43,572 nucleotides of DNA from Pseudomonas floridensis (GTDB taxonomy: Bacteria > Pseudomonadota > Gammaproteobacteria > Pseudomonadales > Pseudomonadaceae), in assembly GCF_002087235.1 (NCBI RefSeq), contig NZ_MUIO01000108.1, forward strand, positions 1 to 43,572, read 5' to 3'. Under the pieces are notes generated by a model, which did not search any database, had not been told where the DNA came from, and saw only the letters and a program-made list of their open reading frames with translations. The translations under genes and the position numbers were made by a program. Of this stretch, positions 8,961-16,849 are shown one piece after another; position 1 is the stretch's first letter; each line of letters opens with the position of its first letter.

Positions 8961-8976
8961 CTGACTGAAATGTAAT
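8961..8976 (+). promoter_or_regulatory. Probable CopR (copper response) box upstream of copA
   Basis: CTGACTGAAATGTAAT lies 86 bases before the copA start. It matches the CopR consensus reported for pseudomonads, CTGACA-N5-GTAAT, at all but one position. That placement suits copper-inducible control of copAB by the CopRS two-component system. The copRS genes are not in this window. Confidence 0.6.
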
Positions 8977-9061
8977 CCCCTCGCCTTCCACGTTGTGGCA
9001 TTTTCCCTTCAAACCCGCAGACCGTCTGGCCTGCGACGAATCGACTGACGGATCCGCGCTC

Positions 9062-10843
9062 ATGCTTTCCAGAACATCAAGACGAACCTTCGTAAAAGGA
9101 CTGGCCGCGGGCGGTCTTCTGGGCGGGCTGGGGCTTTGGCGCAGTCCGGTCTGGGCCGCGCCGCGCCCGGGCGAATCACTGGAATTATCAGGCACCGAAT
9201 TCGATCTGTTCATTGGCGAAACGCCGGTCAACCTCACCGGCAATCACCGCACCGCGATGACCGTCAACGGCGGCCTTCCCGGGCCTCTGTTGCGCTGGCG
9301 GGAAGGCGACACCGTGACCTTGCGGGTGAAAAACCGGCTCAAGGACACCACCTCGATTCACTGGCACGGCATCCTGCTGCCCGCCAACATGGATGGCGTT
9401 CCCGGCCTGAGCTTTGACGGCATCGCGCCCGACGGCCAGTACGTTTATCGCTTCAAGGTCAGGCAGAACGGCACGTACTGGTATCACAGCCATTCCGGGT
9501 TTCAGGAGCAGGCCGGGGTGTATGGACCGCTGATCATCGATGCGAAAGAACCCGAGCCGTTCAGCTACGACCGTGAGCACGTCATCATGCTCACTGACTG
9601 GACGGACGAGGACCCGAACGGCCTGATGAGGACGCTCAAGAAGCAGTCCGATTACTACAACCAGAACAAACGCACCGTGGGCGACTTCATCAGTGACGTC
9701 AGCGACAAAGGCTGGGGCGCGACGGTCGCGGATCGCACGATGTGGGCACGGATGAGGATGGATCCGACCGATATCGCGGATGTCAGCGGCGCGACCTACA
9801 CCTACCTGATGAACGGCCAGGCGCCCGACATGAACTGGACCGGGCTGTTCAAGCCAGGCGAGCGGATTCGTCTGCGCTTTATCAACGGCTCGTCCATGTC
9901 CTACTTCGACGTGCGCATCCCAGGCCTGAAAATGACCGTGGTCGCCAGCGACGGCCTGCACGTCAAGCCGGTGACCGTCGATGAGTTGCGCATTGCCGTG
10001 GCGGAAACCTTCGACGTGATCGTCGAGCCCGCTGCCGGTGCCTACACGGTATTCGCCCAGTCCATGGACCGCAGCGGCTTCGCCCGCGGCACCCTCACCA
10101 GCCAACAGGGCCTGCAGGCCCCGGTTCCGCCACTCGATCCACGTCCGCAGTTGAGCATGGACGACATGGGCATGAGTCATGGCGCGATGGATCACGGCGA
10201 CATGCCACAGATGAATCATGGCCAGATGAACCATAGCCAGATGGGCCACGGCCAGAGCAATGGCCAGACCGGTCATGACCTTCACGCCATGAAAAACGAC
10301 GCCAGACCAATGGGCGCAGCACAATCGCATCCGCCAAGCGAGAGCGGCAATCCGCTGGTCGACATGCAGGCAACGAGCACGTCGCCGAAACTCGACGATC
10401 CGGGGCTCGGCCTCAGGAACAACGGTCGCAAGGTACTGACCTACGCCGACCTGCGCAGCACCTTCGAAGACCCGGACGGCCGCGAGCCTGGCCGGACCAT
10501 CGAGCTGCACTTGACCGGACACATGGAGAAATTTGCCTGGTCATTCGACGGCGTGAAATTCTCGGACGCCGAACCGCTGCGGCTCAAGTATGGCGAGCGG
10601 GTTCGCGTGGTGCTGGTCAACGACACCATGATGACTCACCCGATTCACCTGCACGGCATGTGGAGCGATCTGGAGGACGAGAATGGCCGGTTCATGGTGC
10701 GCAAACACACCATCGACATGCCACCGGGTTCGAGACGCAGCTACCGCGTGACCGCCGATGCGCTCGGGCGCTGGGCGTATCACTGCCATATGCTGTACCA
10801 CATGGAAATGGGCATGTTCCGCGAAGTGCGGGTGGAAGAATGA
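9062..10843 (+). CDS. copA: Copper resistance multicopper oxidase CopA
   Basis: A 593-residue periplasmic multicopper oxidase. The N-terminus has a twin-arginine signal (SRTSRRTFVKG, residues 3-13) and an Ala-rich cleavage region ending near WAA, so it is exported folded by Tat. Copper ligands are in order: HWH at 100-102, HSH at 142-144, HPIHLH at 526-531, and HCHMLYHMEM at 574-583 with Cys575 for the type 1 site. Between about 360 and 420 lies a Met/His-rich stretch (repeats such as MNHGQMNHSQMGHG) that can bind extra copper. The ATG at 9062 is preferred to an upstream codon at 8993 because the Tat signal starts there. copB overlaps its stop codon. Confidence 0.95.
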   Translation: MLSRTSRRTFVKGLAAGGLLGGLGLWRSPVWAAPRPGESLELSGTEFDLFIGETPVNLTGNHRTAMTVNGGLPGPLLRWREGDTVTLRVKNRLKDTTSIHWHGILLPANMDGVPGLSFDGIAPDGQYVYRFKVRQNGTYWYHSHSGFQEQAGVYGPLIIDAKEPEPFSYDREHVIMLTDWTDEDPNGLMRTLKKQSDYYNQNKRTVGDFISDVSDKGWGATVADRTMWARMRMDPTDIADVSGATYTYLMNGQAPDMNWTGLFKPGERIRLRFINGSSMSYFDVRIPGLKMTVVASDGLHVKPVTVDELRIAVAETFDVIVEPAAGAYTVFAQSMDRSGFARGTLTSQQGLQAPVPPLDPRPQLSMDDMGMSHGAMDHGDMPQMNHGQMNHSQMGHGQSNGQTGHDLHAMKNDARPMGAAQSHPPSESGNPLVDMQATSTSPKLDDPGLGLRNNGRKVLTYADLRSTFEDPDGREPGRTIELHLTGHMEKFAWSFDGVKFSDAEPLRLKYGERVRVVLVNDTMMTHPIHLHGMWSDLEDENGRFMVRKHTIDMPPGSRRSYRVTADALGRWAYHCHMLYHMEMGMFREVRVEE

Positions 10844-11721
10844 GCACACCAATGTTAAGCAGAATCCTGCACACCCCTCGCCTGCCGCTGACCTTGCTGG
10901 TGGTCGGCATGATCGTGGCCGTCAGGGCGACGGCGGCCGAGATACACGGCATGGACCACAGCGGTCACAGCATGCCCGAGACTCAGCCTGCGCAGTCCAC
11001 GACCGGGCAGAGCCGCACGCCTGTCCCGGCGATCACCGATGCAGACCGCGCCGCGGTTTACACTAGCCACGCTGGCCACCAGGTCCATGACGCGGCGATC
11101 AATACGTTCTTCCAGGCCGAAAAGCTGGAATGGCAGAACGCCGATGACGGCAGCGCGCTGGTCTGGGATCTGTCCGGCTGGATCGGCGGAGACATCGACC
11201 GGCTGGTGCTGCGCTCGGAAGGCGAGCGCCTCAACGGCAAGACCCAAGAGGCAGAGGTTCAGGCCCTCTGGGGACACGCCATCAGCCCGTGGTGGGATGT
11301 GGTTTCCGGCGTGCGTCAGGATTTCAAGCCCGGCGCCCCGCAGACCTGGGCAGCGTTCGGCGTTCAAGGCACGCCGCTGTCCAGTCTCGAACTACAGGCC
11401 ACTGCGTTTCTCGGTGAGGCCGGACAGACCACGGCGCGCCTCGAAGCGGATTACGACCTGCTGCTGACCAACCAGTTGATCCTTCAGCCCAACGCCGAAA
11501 TCAACGCATACGGCAAGAACGACCCGCAACGCGGCAATGGCTCGGGCCTGTCGACCAGTGAGTTCGGCCTCCGGCTGCGCTATGAGCTGCGCCCGGAGTT
11601 TGCGCCCTACATCGGCGTGAGCTGGAACCGCAGCTACGGCAAGACCGCCGACTACGCCCGCGAAGAAGGTGAAGACAGCAGCGAAACGCGGCTAGTCGTT
11701 GGCGTGCGCCTGTGGTTCTAA
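10840..11721 (+). CDS. copB: Copper resistance outer-membrane protein CopB
   Basis: A 293-residue protein that starts inside the copA stop codon (ATGA overlap), so the two are translationally coupled. It has a signal peptide (about 10-33), a short copper-binding stretch (HGMDHSGHSM) and a beta-rich C-terminal domain ending in RLVVGVRLWF, the terminal aromatic residue typical of outer-membrane barrels. CopB works with CopA in copper tolerance. The Met/His N-terminal region is much shorter than in plasmid-borne P. syringae CopB. No copC or copD follows, so this is a minimal chromosomal copAB locus. Confidence 0.93.
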   Translation: MSTPMLSRILHTPRLPLTLLVVGMIVAVRATAAEIHGMDHSGHSMPETQPAQSTTGQSRTPVPAITDADRAAVYTSHAGHQVHDAAINTFFQAEKLEWQNADDGSALVWDLSGWIGGDIDRLVLRSEGERLNGKTQEAEVQALWGHAISPWWDVVSGVRQDFKPGAPQTWAAFGVQGTPLSSLELQATAFLGEAGQTTARLEADYDLLLTNQLILQPNAEINAYGKNDPQRGNGSGLSTSEFGLRLRYELRPEFAPYIGVSWNRSYGKTADYAREEGEDSSETRLVVGVRLWF

Positions 11722-11802
11722 GCATCTGACGGATACGGCAACGGGCCAACGGACATGGACGTCCGCTGCGCAAATGGCCATGGCAACGCGCCGGAGCTGC
11801 CG

Positions 11803-11808
11803 TATAAT
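11803..11808 (+). promoter_or_regulatory. Candidate -10 element for the RNA methyltransferase gene
   Basis: A perfect TATAAT lies 28 bases before the GTG start at 11837. A poor -35 (TGGCAA) sits 16 bases upstream. It implies an own promoter with a very short leader. Confidence 0.45.
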
Positions 11809-11836
11809 CGCCGGTTTTCCCCAGAGCACCCTCCTC

Positions 11837-12337
11837 GTGGCAAACAAACGTTACGCCTGCATCGGCCTGTATAACCCCAAGTCTCCGGAAAACGTCGGCT
11901 CCGTGATGCGTGCCGCTGGCTGCTACGGCGTGGCTTCGGTGTTCTATACCGGCAAGCGCTACGAGCGGGCGCGGGATTTCATCACCGACACCAAGAAGAT
12001 TCATCAGGACATCCCGCTGATCGGTATCGAGGACCTGAAAAGCATCCTGCCGCTGGGCTGCATTCCCGTTGCGGTCGAACTGGTCGACGGTGCCCGGCCG
12101 CTGCCCGAGTACACGCATCCGGACCGGGCGCTGTACATCTTCGGTCCGGAGGATGGCTCGCTGGATCAGGACATTCGCGACTGGTGCGAAGACGTCGTCT
12201 ACATTCCCACCGAGGGCTGCATGAACCTGGCCGCCACGGTCAACGTCGTGCTCTATGACCGCATGGCCAAGGGGATCAATACCCGCTCGGGTCCGCAGTT
12301 CGGCCGTGAAAAGGTCGACCCGTCCAGCGAACGCTGA
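11837..12337 (+). CDS. SPOUT-class RNA methyltransferase, TrmH family
   Basis: A 166-residue protein with the three SpoU/TrmH motifs: NPKSPENVGSVMRAAGCYG (motif 1, about 12-30), LYIFGPEDGSLDQDI (motif 2, about 97-111) and IPTEGCMNLAATVNVVLYDR (motif 3, about 122-141). Motifs 2 and 3 form the knotted S-adenosylmethionine site. It is a minimal version with no N-terminal RNA-binding extension, so it probably modifies tRNA or rRNA. The exact nucleotide cannot be told. I chose the GTG at 11837 because the conserved ANKRYACIGLYNP begins there and the upstream reading is low-complexity and overlaps the probable promoter. Confidence 0.85.
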   Translation: MANKRYACIGLYNPKSPENVGSVMRAAGCYGVASVFYTGKRYERARDFITDTKKIHQDIPLIGIEDLKSILPLGCIPVAVELVDGARPLPEYTHPDRALYIFGPEDGSLDQDIRDWCEDVVYIPTEGCMNLAATVNVVLYDRMAKGINTRSGPQFGREKVDPSSER

Positions 12338-12414
12338 CGCAAATGCATTGAACCAGTCTCATCGGCGGGCAGTCAGTTTCTCTGAACCGACTGACTACTT
12401 TCTGGAGAGCCATC

Positions 12415-12795
12415 ATGCGCGACACCCCGATCATCGAACGTATCGACACACCCGAGACCTTTCAGCACACCCCCGATCAGAACGTCCAGGGCTGGGAGCG
12501 TATCGGCTCGCTGGCAGGCGGCGTACTGATGATGGGCAAGGGCGTGCGTCGTGGCGGGTTTCTGGGCCTGATTCAGCTGGCCATCGGTGGCGCCGTTCTG
12601 GCACGTGGCATCACCGGTCACTGCTCGGCCAAGAGCCTGATGGAGAAAGGCCGCAGCGACCTGCAAAACGCGCGTTCCAACATCGAACGGGCCGGCGCTG
12701 AATTGAGCGAGCTGAAGGCCAACGCCGAAAAAGCCGTCAAAACCGCAACCGTCAATGGCATCGATGCACTGACCGAGCCGAAGTCCGGCGTCTGA
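12415..12795 (+). CDS. DUF2892-like membrane protein
   Basis: A 126-residue protein. An N-terminal polar part is followed by two glycine-rich hydrophobic stretches (about 32-45 and 48-65) of the DUF2892 type, including the RIGSLAGGVLMMGKGVRRGGFLG pattern. A helical tail follows (about 75-115). The expected cysteine of the family is in HCSAKSLM. A good AGGAG-like site (GGAGAG) precedes the ATG. Function unknown. It meets the ycgN gene end to end with only four bases between the stop codons. Confidence 0.75.
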   Translation: MRDTPIIERIDTPETFQHTPDQNVQGWERIGSLAGGVLMMGKGVRRGGFLGLIQLAIGGAVLARGITGHCSAKSLMEKGRSDLQNARSNIERAGAELSELKANAEKAVKTATVNGIDALTEPKSGV

Positions 12796-12799
12796 TCAC

Positions 12800-13249
12800 T
12801 CAGCCCGCACGAAAAATCAGGTGATCCTCCCAGTCGTCCTCGGCCACGCTCAGCTCGCTGAACATGCGTCCGGACTGGGAGATACGCTCGTGATGCACCG
12901 CATCACGATCACCGCACACCAAATGATGCCAGAGCGGCAAGTCCTTGCCCTCGCTCACCAGCCGATAGCCACAGGTCGGCGGTAACCATTTGAATTCATC
13001 CGCCTGACCCGGTGTCAGCTGAATGCAGTCGGGCACCCAGGCGCGACGGTTTTCATAGTCCGAACACTGGCAGGTCTTCAAATCCAGCAGCTTGCAGGCG
13101 ATTCGCGTGTAATAGACGCTGTTGTCTTCTTCGTCTTCCAGCTTTTGCAGGCAGCACAGTCCGCAGCCATCGCACAGCGACTCCCACTCGGCACGGTCGA
13201 GCTGGTCGAGGGTCTTGCGGATCCAGAAGGGTTCAACGTTGGCGGCCAT
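12800..13249 (-). CDS. YcgN-type cysteine cluster protein (UPF0260)
   Basis: A 149-residue protein with the family's metal-binding cluster CDGCGLCC near residue 22-29 and further cysteines in IACKLLDLKTCQCSDYENR and PTCGYRL. The LPLWHHLVCGD motif near 110 is also characteristic. These proteins are predicted to bind iron-sulfur or zinc and have no known reaction. The gene is on its own on the minus strand between two plus-strand genes. Confidence 0.87.
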   Translation of the reverse strand: MAANVEPFWIRKTLDQLDRAEWESLCDGCGLCCLQKLEDEEDNSVYYTRIACKLLDLKTCQCSDYENRRAWVPDCIQLTPGQADEFKWLPPTCGYRLVSEGKDLPLWHHLVCGDRDAVHHERISQSGRMFSELSVAEDDWEDHLIFRAG

Positions 13250-13459
13250 GGTTCAGACAACCGTATCGGCTATGGAAAAGGCCGCCAGTCTAGTGGCACA
13301 TCGAGTGCGGGCCAAGCACTTGCGACTGGCGGTATCGAGGCGCTTGTCAGCGGCAAGGCAAAACAGTAGCGTTAACGCGCTTTCAGTGCGTCAAGCGATG
13401 CCTGCCGACCACGGCCCATCGAGCCACGCTCCCTTTGCCCTTTTCTTTACAGGACTCTC

Positions 13460-14053
13460 ATGAGCACACACCCTCGCGTCGCAGATCATGCCATTGACCC
13501 GCAGTTCACCGAACGCTGGTCACCACGCGCCTTTACTGGCGAAAGCATCCCCGAAGAAACCCTGCTGAGCTTTTTCGAAGCCGCGCGCTGGGCACCTTCG
13601 GCCTATAACTCGCAGCCGTGGCGCTTTTTGTACGCGCGTCGCGATACGCCGAACTGGGAGCGTTACCTGGGCCTGCTGAATGAGTTCAATCGCAGTTGGG
13701 CACAACATGCCTCGGCACTGGTGATCGTCATTTCCAAGACCACCTTCACCGCACCTGGCGCAACCGAAGAAGGCCCTGCCCTGTGGCACACGTTCGACAC
13801 CGGTTCGGCGTGGGGCTACCTGGCGCTGCAGGCCAGCCTGAGCGGTTGGCACACCCATGGCATGGCCGGTTTCGATCAAGACCTGACCCGCAAGGAACTG
13901 AACATCCCTGAAGGTTACGCCCTGCACGCCGCCGTTGCGGTTGGCAAACTGGGCGACAAATCGACCCTGCCGGAATACCTGCAAGGCCGTGAAACCCCAA
14001 GTCCACGCCTGCCGGTTGCACAACTGGCGGCAGAGGGTGATTTCTCGCTGTAA
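13460..14053 (+). CDS. Nitroreductase family flavoprotein
   Basis: A 197-residue FMN-dependent nitroreductase-fold protein. FTERWSPRAFTGE and AARWAPSAYNSQPWRF (about 37-52) form the flavin-binding start, and a Gly-rich segment (DTGSAWGYLALQASLSGWHTHGMAGF) lines the FMN pocket. Its size matches small nitroreductases that reduce quinones or nitro compounds with NAD(P)H. The physiological substrate is not visible. A REP-like palindrome lies in the 3' gap. Confidence 0.9.
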   Translation: MSTHPRVADHAIDPQFTERWSPRAFTGESIPEETLLSFFEAARWAPSAYNSQPWRFLYARRDTPNWERYLGLLNEFNRSWAQHASALVIVISKTTFTAPGATEEGPALWHTFDTGSAWGYLALQASLSGWHTHGMAGFDQDLTRKELNIPEGYALHAAVAVGKLGDKSTLPEYLQGRETPSPRLPVAQLAAEGDFSL

Positions 14054-14130
14054 GGCAATGTGCCTGGTGTGAAAGGTGGCAGGCGCTTGCCCGGGAAGGT
14101 CAGCTACGTTCCCTAGACATCGGCGTCTGC

Positions 14131-14169
14131 ACACTTGTCTTTGTGAGCAAGCTCACCCCACACAAGTGT
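14131..14169. repeat. REP-like palindrome between convergent genes
   Basis: ACACTTGT (14131-14138) pairs with ACAAGTGT (14162-14169), and nested inside is a perfect GTGAGC-AA-GCTCAC (14143-14156). Read on the minus strand the core is GTGAGCTTGCTCAC, close to the GAGCTTGCTC core common in Pseudomonas REP sequences. It sits between the nitroreductase gene and the 2-hydroxyacid dehydrogenase gene and may terminate both. The rest of the 220-base gap shows nothing else. Confidence 0.55.
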
Positions 14170-14273
14170 TTATTCAGTGAGCTGCCCGTTTGATAAGCGG
14201 GTTCAAGCTCGTCTGATCGTGCCCATCGCTCCAATGGGGTATGGCGCTTGACTCACCGCGTGAAAGCGCAGAC

Positions 14274-15206
14274 TCAATACCCGCGTGAAAAATCCACTTC
14301 ACCGCGCAGCGCCTCACCCGCGTTGTAGGCATTCAGGTTGGTGACGAACAGTTCGGTCATGGCCACAGGTGACGTCGGCGCGGAGCTATGCCCGGTCAGC
14401 AGCAGACCGTACGCGGTCCAGAACGGGTGACGCTGCGGCAACGGCTCCTGACGGCAGACATCTATCACCGCTCCGGCCAGGTGGCCTTCCTTCAACGCTT
14501 CGACCAGATCGGCATCGACCACCGCCGCCCCGCGCCCGACGTTGATGAACAGCGCCGAAGGCTTGAAACCGGCGAACAGCTTGATGTCGTAAAGGTCCTG
14601 AGTATCGGGTGTATTCGGCAGCAGGTTGATGACGTAATCCATGTCGCCAACCAGATTGTCGATATCCGTCAGCGCGCAAACCTCAATGAACGGCGCCTGA
14701 GTGCGCGCCGTTGAAGCGACGCCGTACACCTGAACACCAAACGGCACCAGAAACTCGGCGACTTTCTGCCCGATATCACCGGCACCGACGATCAATGCCT
14801 TGCGCCCGGCCAGACTTTGACCGGGCCGGTTATCCCACTTGCGCTCCACCTGGCTCATCAACCGCGCCAGCACTTCGCGCTCGTGACCGAGCATGTAGGT
14901 GAGCAGAAATTCAGCCATGACCTGACCGAAGATCCCCACGGCGCGGGTCAGGCGGTACTCACGGAACAGGCCATTGACCAGCAGCGGCGTGATCCCCGCC
15001 CAAGTGGATTGCAACCACTGAGGCTTGTGACCCTGACGCAGCAGGTTGGCCATCAGATCCGGCTGTCCCAGCCAGACAGGACAATCGCTGGCCATACGAG
15101 ACAGCTCGGCCGAATCGCCGCTGCTCAAGACCTCCAGATCAGGCGCAGCCTTACGCAGCAATTGGGTGTAAACGGGGTAATCGTGCTCGGCAATCAGGAC
15201 GCGCAT
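14274..15206 (-). CDS. D-2-hydroxyacid dehydrogenase, glyoxylate/hydroxypyruvate reductase-like
   Basis: A 310-residue NAD(P)-dependent D-2-hydroxyacid dehydrogenase. The Rossmann motif VGAGDIGQKVAEFL starts near residue 142. NVGRGAAVVDADLVEAL and GAVIDVCRQEPLP are the conserved catalytic-domain segments, and the GHSSAP motif near 277 supplies the catalytic His. The N-terminus (MRVLIAEHDYPVYTQLLRKAAPDLEV) fits the GhrA-like branch that reduces glyoxylate and hydroxypyruvate. Substrate assignment within the family is uncertain. It lies downstream of ycgL, 70 bases away on the same strand. Confidence 0.87.
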   Translation of the reverse strand: MRVLIAEHDYPVYTQLLRKAAPDLEVLSSGDSAELSRMASDCPVWLGQPDLMANLLRQGHKPQWLQSTWAGITPLLVNGLFREYRLTRAVGIFGQVMAEFLLTYMLGHEREVLARLMSQVERKWDNRPGQSLAGRKALIVGAGDIGQKVAEFLVPFGVQVYGVASTARTQAPFIEVCALTDIDNLVGDMDYVINLLPNTPDTQDLYDIKLFAGFKPSALFINVGRGAAVVDADLVEALKEGHLAGAVIDVCRQEPLPQRHPFWTAYGLLLTGHSSAPTSPVAMTELFVTNLNAYNAGEALRGEVDFSRGY

Positions 15207-15276
15207 GCTTCAAAAACCTTAAAAACGGGACAGACGACCCACGTCAGGCGTGGGCCGCTTTACACATGAAAACCGA

Positions 15277-15570
15277 TCACACCGGATCGTTGCGACGCAG
15301 CAGCTCTTCCGGAAGATGTTCGATGTACTCGTCTTCGGCTGGCGGCATCTGCAGGTGATAGCCTTGAGCGTCGAGGTTTTCCAGCACCTTGTGGATATCC
15401 TCGCGCGCCAGGGCCCGCTCGGGGCTGAGCACCAGATCGAACGCATGATGCGGAGTGCCGAACGCGGCCAGCAACTCGGGCGGCACGCGCTTGAGTACGT
15501 CGCTTTTCAGGACGTAGAGGTACATCTCGTTTTTCTTGGGGCTGCGATAAATCGAGCAGATGCGCTTCAC
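15277..15570 (-). CDS. YcgL domain protein
   Basis: A 97-residue protein that fits the YcgL family: it opens with MKRICSIYRSPKKNEMYLYV and contains LVLSPERALAREDIHKVLENL and GYHLQMPPAEDEYIEHL. YcgL-domain proteins are small cytosolic proteins without a settled function. Its start overlaps the stop codon of rnd by four bases (15567-15570), so it is translationally coupled to ribonuclease D, a linkage often seen in gammaproteobacteria. Confidence 0.88.
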   Translation of the reverse strand: MKRICSIYRSPKKNEMYLYVLKSDVLKRVPPELLAAFGTPHHAFDLVLSPERALAREDIHKVLENLDAQGYHLQMPPAEDEYIEHLPEELLRRNDPV

Positions 15571-16700
15571 GGCTGTTCTCCCTGGGTCGTCAGGCTGTCG
15601 AGCAGCGCCTGGCCCATGAGTTCGCGACGCCAGCCACGCAGCGACTCAGGCAATTGGTAGGGACCGTCGGGATAACCGCTCTTGAGCAGCGCTTCGAGGG
15701 TTTTCTTGCGCAGCATCAGTTCCGGCGCCATGTCCAGTTGCTCGGCGTACTGCTGACCGATGGCCCGCAGGCGCTTGATGGACCCGGCTGCCTCGACAGG
15801 CAGCGGCTCGGGCAATGCCGGTGGCCACTCTTCAGGTGGCACGCTGGCAGCGGTCTTGATCAGCTCCAGCAAAAACTCGCCATCCTGACGGACCGTGCGC
15901 GGGTGCATGTCCTCGATGCGCGCCAACGCGCCGAGATTGTCGGGCTGAGTCCTGGCCAGCGGCCAGAGCGAGTGCTCACGCACGATGCGGTTGCGTGGCA
16001 CATTACGGGAACGGGCCTGCACCTCGCGCCACGCACACAGCCCGCGCAATACCGCCAACTGAGCGCGGGACAGTTTCCAGGCCAGCTTGGCGTCGCGATA
16101 GACCTCATATGGGTCGACGTCGCGTCGCAGATTGGCCACCAGCTCCGCACCGTCTTCCAGTAGCCAGGCGAACTTGTCATCAGACAGACGCGGACGCAGG
16201 ATGGTGAAGAGTTCGGCCAGATGCACCGCGTCTTCGGCGGCGTAGCTGATCTGCGTCTCCGACAGCGGACGCTGCAGCCAGTCAGAACGGGTCTCGCCCT
16301 TGGGCAGGTCGATGTCGAGCACCTCCTGCACCAGACGCGAGTAGCCCATGGAAAAACCGAGGTTCAGGTAAGCCGCTGCCAGTTGAGTGTCGAACAGCGG
16401 CACCGGCAGGCTGCCGGTCAGGCGCAGCAGAACTTCGAGGTCCTCGCTGCACGCATGCACAACCTTGATGACGTCAGGGTTTTCCAGCAACGCGGACAGC
16501 GGACGCCAGTCGTTGATCAACAATGGGTCGATCAGCCAGGCGCGTGAACCGTCGCCGATCTGCAGCAACGCGGCAATCGGGTAAAACGTGTCGACCCGCA
16601 TGAACTCGGTGTCGAGCGCCACGAACGGCAGAGACTGCCACTGAGCACAATGCAGGGCGAGGCTGTCGTCGTCGCGAATCCAGTGAATATCGATGGCCAC
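15567..16700 (-). CDS. rnd: Ribonuclease D
   Basis: A 377-residue 3'-5' exoribonuclease that trims tRNA and other small RNA precursors. The DEDD catalytic residues are visible: ALDTEFMR (about 28-35), VHACSEDLEVLL (about 80-91) and the third block YAAEDAVHLAEL (about 173-184), which supplies the Tyr and final Asp of the DEDDy type. An HRDC domain follows (about 205-285, with LRGLCAWREVQARSRNVPRNRIV). The length matches the family. ycgL follows with overlap. Confidence 0.93.
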   Translation of the reverse strand: MAIDIHWIRDDDSLALHCAQWQSLPFVALDTEFMRVDTFYPIAALLQIGDGSRAWLIDPLLINDWRPLSALLENPDVIKVVHACSEDLEVLLRLTGSLPVPLFDTQLAAAYLNLGFSMGYSRLVQEVLDIDLPKGETRSDWLQRPLSETQISYAAEDAVHLAELFTILRPRLSDDKFAWLLEDGAELVANLRRDVDPYEVYRDAKLAWKLSRAQLAVLRGLCAWREVQARSRNVPRNRIVREHSLWPLARTQPDNLGALARIEDMHPRTVRQDGEFLLELIKTAASVPPEEWPPALPEPLPVEAAGSIKRLRAIGQQYAEQLDMAPELMLRKKTLEALLKSGYPDGPYQLPESLRGWRRELMGQALLDSLTTQGEQP

Positions 16701-16849
16701 ACGGCTCTCCCTTCAACAATGGCGCGCAGTATATATCGCTACCGGGTGTAATCGCGCATCTGTCGTCCATCTCCTGAGCATCTTCCGGCAAATGACTGAC
16801 GGAAACGGCTGGATACGCAGGCCCTTCAGGCACGCACGGTACGCCCCAG

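Noticed and set aside
9188..10522. 444-residue minus-strand frame inside copA
   Set aside because: Antisense to copA; the protein is full of His and Val runs derived from the Met/His repeats.
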